Below, in pieces: positions 61,031-64,000 of a stretch of DNA of 64,000 nucleotides. Position 1 is the stretch's first letter. Every line of letters starts with the position of its first letter. The translations under genes were made by a program, and so were the position numbers. The stretch lies in the NCBI GenBank assembly GCA_030549775.1, contig CM060181.1, forward strand, positions 1,240,001-1,304,000, in the 5' to 3' direction. The stretch comes from Tamarix chinensis (lineage: Eukaryota; Streptophyta; Magnoliopsida; Caryophyllales; Tamaricaceae). The notes beneath the pieces were generated by a model. That model did not search any database, was not told where the DNA came from, and saw nothing but the letters and a program-made list of their open reading frames with translations.

Positions 61031-61390
61031 TCCACCGGTTAGAATAGTGGCCAGAGGCGTTTTGCCCTGGGTGTTGATTTCCGGTCCACCGGCTATAATA
61101 GTGGCCAGAGGCGTTCTGCCCTGGGTGTGTATTTCCGGTCCACGGCTATAATAGTGGGGGATTCGGGCTCGACAGATCCAAACGAATAAGTTAATCCACG
61201 GGAAAGATACTAATCACTTACAGTGGAACACCATGTAGGTGCGGGGCCAGTCCGTTCCACCGGTTAGAATAGTGGCCAGAGGCGTTTGCCCTGGGTGTTG
61301 ATTTCCGGTCCACCGGCTATAATAGTGGCCAGAGGCTTGTGCCCTGGGTGTTGATTTGGGGTCCACCGGCTATAATAGTGGGGTCCCCGT
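61031..61390 (+). repeat. Cluster of CCACCGGCTATAATAGTGG motifs
   Basis: There are six copies of CCACCGG(C/T)TA(T/G)AATAGTGG, most followed by CCAGAGGCGTTTTGCCCTGG-like sequence, spaced about 55-60 bases within two sub-blocks (61032-61157 and 61256-61385). The opposite-strand equivalent is at 37295-37780, with diverged forms at 44660-45070 and 47125-47330. Confidence 0.85.
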
Positions 61391-62120
61391 GCTTACAGGG
61401 TTAAATAAAGAATGTGTGAAAAGAGATTATTATCATAATAAGAAAGGACGGGCATTGTATGAGCATGATTCAGCTTTCCGTTTACTTATCCTGATGTATG
61501 GCTGACGTATTGATCATGTATCTTGTGTATATATGCATGTTGCTTTTATGATTGTGTGTGGTTGTATGCTTGGCCTTAGCGTCTACGCCTTACTCAGTAC
61601 TGGACCCGTACTGATACTGCCTTGATTAACCGGGTCCTGTGATGATCCACCGATGGTGGGGAGCAGTTTGATGCAGGTCTTGATCGTTTACTAAGTTGGG
61701 GTGGAAGACTGGATATGAGTGAGTAAGTGGTCCGGATAATTACCCTTCGAAAATCGTGGTGTGGTTTAATCGTATTTGTCTTTAGAGGACACAGATGTTG
61801 TATTTAACTTTTCAAGGGTTTTATCGTATCTTGCTATTCCGTTATTTTAAGTATTCTGATAGCTGGACCTTTTAAATTGTATTTCGGAAAGTAACTTTTA
61901 CCTTCGCACTCTGATTTGTAGAACTCGTGGTTTATGAATGGTTGTCCCGGTTTTATTTCTTTCTAGCCTTAGCACTTAGTATCGGGTCGGTAGTTATGGA
62001 TCGATCTGGTACTAAGTGTGGCGGTAATGCCCCGAGTTTACGGTTTTAATTCTCTTGCTTCCGCAAAAACTTTTGAGTTAAACGAAATTTTTCAGTAGTA
62101 AATTTGGGGGTGTTACAAGT

Positions 62121-62132
62121 TGGTATCAGAGC
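62121..62132 (+). other. Primer binding site, initiator Met tRNA
   Basis: TGGTATCAGAGC, three bases after the LTR end. It is complementary to the 3' end of plant initiator methionine tRNA and primes minus-strand DNA synthesis. Confidence 0.9.
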
Positions 62133-62496
62133 TTTTGGTTGTTGAGAATCGGGTTTCGGTAGAAATTCGACTCTCACGATCCTAAATGTTTTAACTACAA
62201 ATGTATTTCACTGATTCAAGCGTTTCTCTTCTTTTAAAAATCCGGATCAGCTTGTGAGGATAGTGTGACTGGGTAGTTAGGCGACCTTATGAATTATTGT
62301 TGTAACTATACCATAGCATAAGATCTTTGTGATTGTAGGTGTCGGATTTGTGCTAACCCCGTATTCTAGAGGTTGTGATTATTATGGGTTTTTAGTTAGT
62401 TTGCTCTTAAGGGGGTAGTTACCCCCTGAGTACCCTAGAATTTCCTTTGGTAAACCCTAGTGCGAGGCGTAAACCTCGGGGACGAGGTTTTTCTTT
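62133..62496 (+). other. Minimal interior, non-coding
   Basis: About 360 bases lie between primer site and polypurine tract with no gag-like frame. It presumably keeps packaging and priming signals only. The last part, CCTCGGGGACGAGG, resembles the segment found just upstream of the polypurine tract in full-length gypsy elements. Confidence 0.7.
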
Positions 62497-62509
62497 AAGG
62501 GGGTAATGA
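62497..62509 (+). promoter_or_regulatory. Polypurine tract
   Basis: AAGGGGGTAATGA abuts the 3' LTR start TGAAATACCCC. Confidence 0.85.
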
Positions 62510-64000
62510 TGAAATACCCCAAAATTCCTAATTTAGAAAATCATGGCCGAATAGGAGATTATTAGGGAATTTATTAAAATAAATTACTTTTAGTGAAATA
62601 AAAAGGAAATTAATAGGATAAATCAAGAAGGGAATTATAAGAGTGTAAATAGGGGAGATTATGGTATTTAAGTCAATTAAGGTTTTCACTTTTGAAATTT
62701 ATTAAGTACCTTAAATTATATAAAATAGGGAGGATAAAATAGTTTCAAATTAATATAAAATTTATGAGTAATTTAATTAGAGGAAAATTTAGGGGTTTTG
62801 TTAAATAAAATAAATTTAGGAAGATTTTTCCATAAATCCCAAAATTTACCTAAAGGTAGAAATTAATTATGGTTTTGATAATTATATTAAATACCCTAAA
62901 TTACCCAAATGATATTAATTAATCCAACCCCTAACTTTCCCCTCCTTTTCCTTTTTCCCTTTTTCCTTTTTCCTCCCTCCTTTTTCCTTTTTTCTTCCTT
63001 CCCCTTCTCGCCCCTATTTTCCCCGACCTGGGCCGGCCTGCTGGCCCAAACCCCTCCCCTTTTCCTTCTTCTCGCCGCGGCCCAGCGAGCCCGGCCGTCC
63101 GTGACCCAAAACGCGGCGTTTCGACGCTGAAGTCGCTGAAACGCCGCGTCGCGATACAAAGAACTTTCGACCGTTGCCTGACGACGCGAGCACTGCGTTT
63201 TCGCCAAATTCCGCCTAAAACGCAGCGTTTCATTTAAAAGGAAAAGAAACCGCGCGGTCCGGCGGTTTCCTCCCTCTCCTTTCTTTCCCTGGACCGCCGG
63301 TCCAGCCCCTCCCCTTCTTCTTCTTCCTCGCGACGCCGTTTCTCCCCGCCTGCAACTCAAGCTCGCCGGAAAACGCAGCAGCGGCGAGCGTCCCGTCCTT
63401 TCTCCGGCCTTCTCTCCTATCTTTTCGTCCCTGATTTGACCTTGCCTTGAGATGTGACCAATCGGGCAGCGTTTTCCCCGCACGCAAGCCCTGACTTTTC
63501 TTCCCCGACAGGGTTGGTCTGTGCCGGCAGACCTGCGCCGGACAGCTCACCGGACCTAACCCACCTAACCTCCCACGTGTCCTTGTCGTTTTCCCGTCCC
63601 AAATCCTCTATAAATAGCCCCGGAATGGCCTGAATCGGGTTCGATTCTTTGGAACCCAGAAATCCAGCCCGTCGCGCCGCCCCACTTTCAGCCGCCTTTT
63701 CCTCCGCCCTCGGCCACCGTTGCCGCCTGCCCTTACCACCAAGATCCTCCCTGCACCGCCCTCTACGCAACCAACCTTCTTAGCCACCCTAACTCGCGCC
63801 GCACGTGCCGCCCTGGCCGTGCGAAAAACCCTTCCCGAATCGGCCCTTCCAGCCCTGGCGCCACCTTCGCGCCGCCACCGCGGCCACACCGCCGCTTGCA
63901 GCGCCACCACCACCCCCCAAAACGACCAGCAGCTCCTGCCCTACCACCCCGTACCTCCCTTTCCCTCTGGTTTTCCCTTCCCTAGCCTCCACCACCATTT
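62510..64000 (+). repeat. 3' LTR, first 1.49 kb (continues beyond window)
   Basis: Nearly identical to 56580-58075, including TATA box TATAAATAG at 63609-63617. Frames over it are the same composition shadows as in the 5' LTR. Confidence 0.9.

Larger units (their letters stand above)
56580..62117 (+). repeat. 5' LTR, 5,538 bp
   Basis: It begins TGAAATACCCCAAAATTCC and ends GGGGGTGTTACA. Order inside: AT-rich U3 leader, C-rich and CpG-rich zone with a TATA box at 57680, a (CCG)n run, an ATT-type tract (58240-59720), a conserved block at 59920-60000, the 79-bp array, the CCAC...GTGG cluster, and a unique 3' part. With the TATA box about 1.1 kb in, about 4.4 kb lies downstream of it as R plus U5. 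Confidence 0.9.
56580..64000 (+). mobile_element. Young LTR retroelement with 5.5-kb LTRs and 392-bp interior, right end outside window
   Basis: Layout: 5' LTR 56580-62117, primer site 62121-62132, interior 62118-62509, polypurine tract 62497-62509, 3' LTR from 62510 onward (1,491 bases visible). Where both LTRs are visible I see about two substitutions and eight 1- to 3-base indels. The interior has no gag or pol, so the element is non-autonomous. The left 5-bp flank is ATAAG. PBS type, polypurine tract and LTR kinship with the gag-bearing copy at 34418-41636 place it in Ty3/gypsy. Confidence 0.9.

Overview
The window looks like nuclear DNA of a flowering plant with a large, repeat-rich genome. 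The support is a plant-type 3-ketoacyl-CoA synthase gene, Ty3/gypsy and Ty1/copia retroelement pieces, a Mutator-like (MULE) transposase with a plant mobile domain, hAT-type elements and several MITEs. I cannot tell monocot from dicot. Only one gene looks intact: an intronless KCS12-like 3-ketoacyl-CoA synthase at 21323-22816 (minus strand). No rRNA, tRNA, CRISPR array or prokaryotic feature was seen.

Layout. 1-14.2 kb is a nest of diverged long LTRs of one gypsy-like family, mostly on the minus strand, with one plus-strand copy at 7.4-9.5 kb. 14.2-18.3 kb is AT-rich and unclassified, with a CT-rich tract. 18.3-19.5 kb is a CACTA-like remnant. 19.5-25.3 kb is the low-copy island around the KCS gene. 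25.3-34.4 kb is a decayed MULE transposase followed by a plant-mobile-domain pseudogene. These two are split by a 5.6-kb hAT-type element with a perfect 8-bp target duplication; its interior is a 12-copy, about 290-bp tandem array.

34.4-41.6 kb is a minus-strand gypsy derivative with a 5.0-kb LTR, a 1.1-kb interior keeping only a gag fragment, and a truncated second LTR. 41.6-47.6 kb is an older LTR interrupted by a 3.0-kb solo LTR (TSD CTAAG) and a 580-bp hAT MITE. 47.6-54 kb is mixed AT-rich DNA with two further MITEs. 54-55 kb holds the 3' end of a copia element, cut by another gypsy LTR, which is itself cut at 56580 by a very young element.

The most striking object is that young element (56580 to beyond 64000). 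Its LTR is about 5.5 kb, its interior only 392 bp with a clear initiator-Met-tRNA primer site and polypurine tract, and its two LTRs are nearly identical where both are visible. It cannot encode any retroelement protein and so would depend on a partner. Its LTR carries a TATA box, a GC-rich zone, about 1.5 kb of ATT-type repeats, a 79-bp array rich in telobox-like motifs, and a cluster of a CCAC...GTGG motif that also persists in much older copies of the family.
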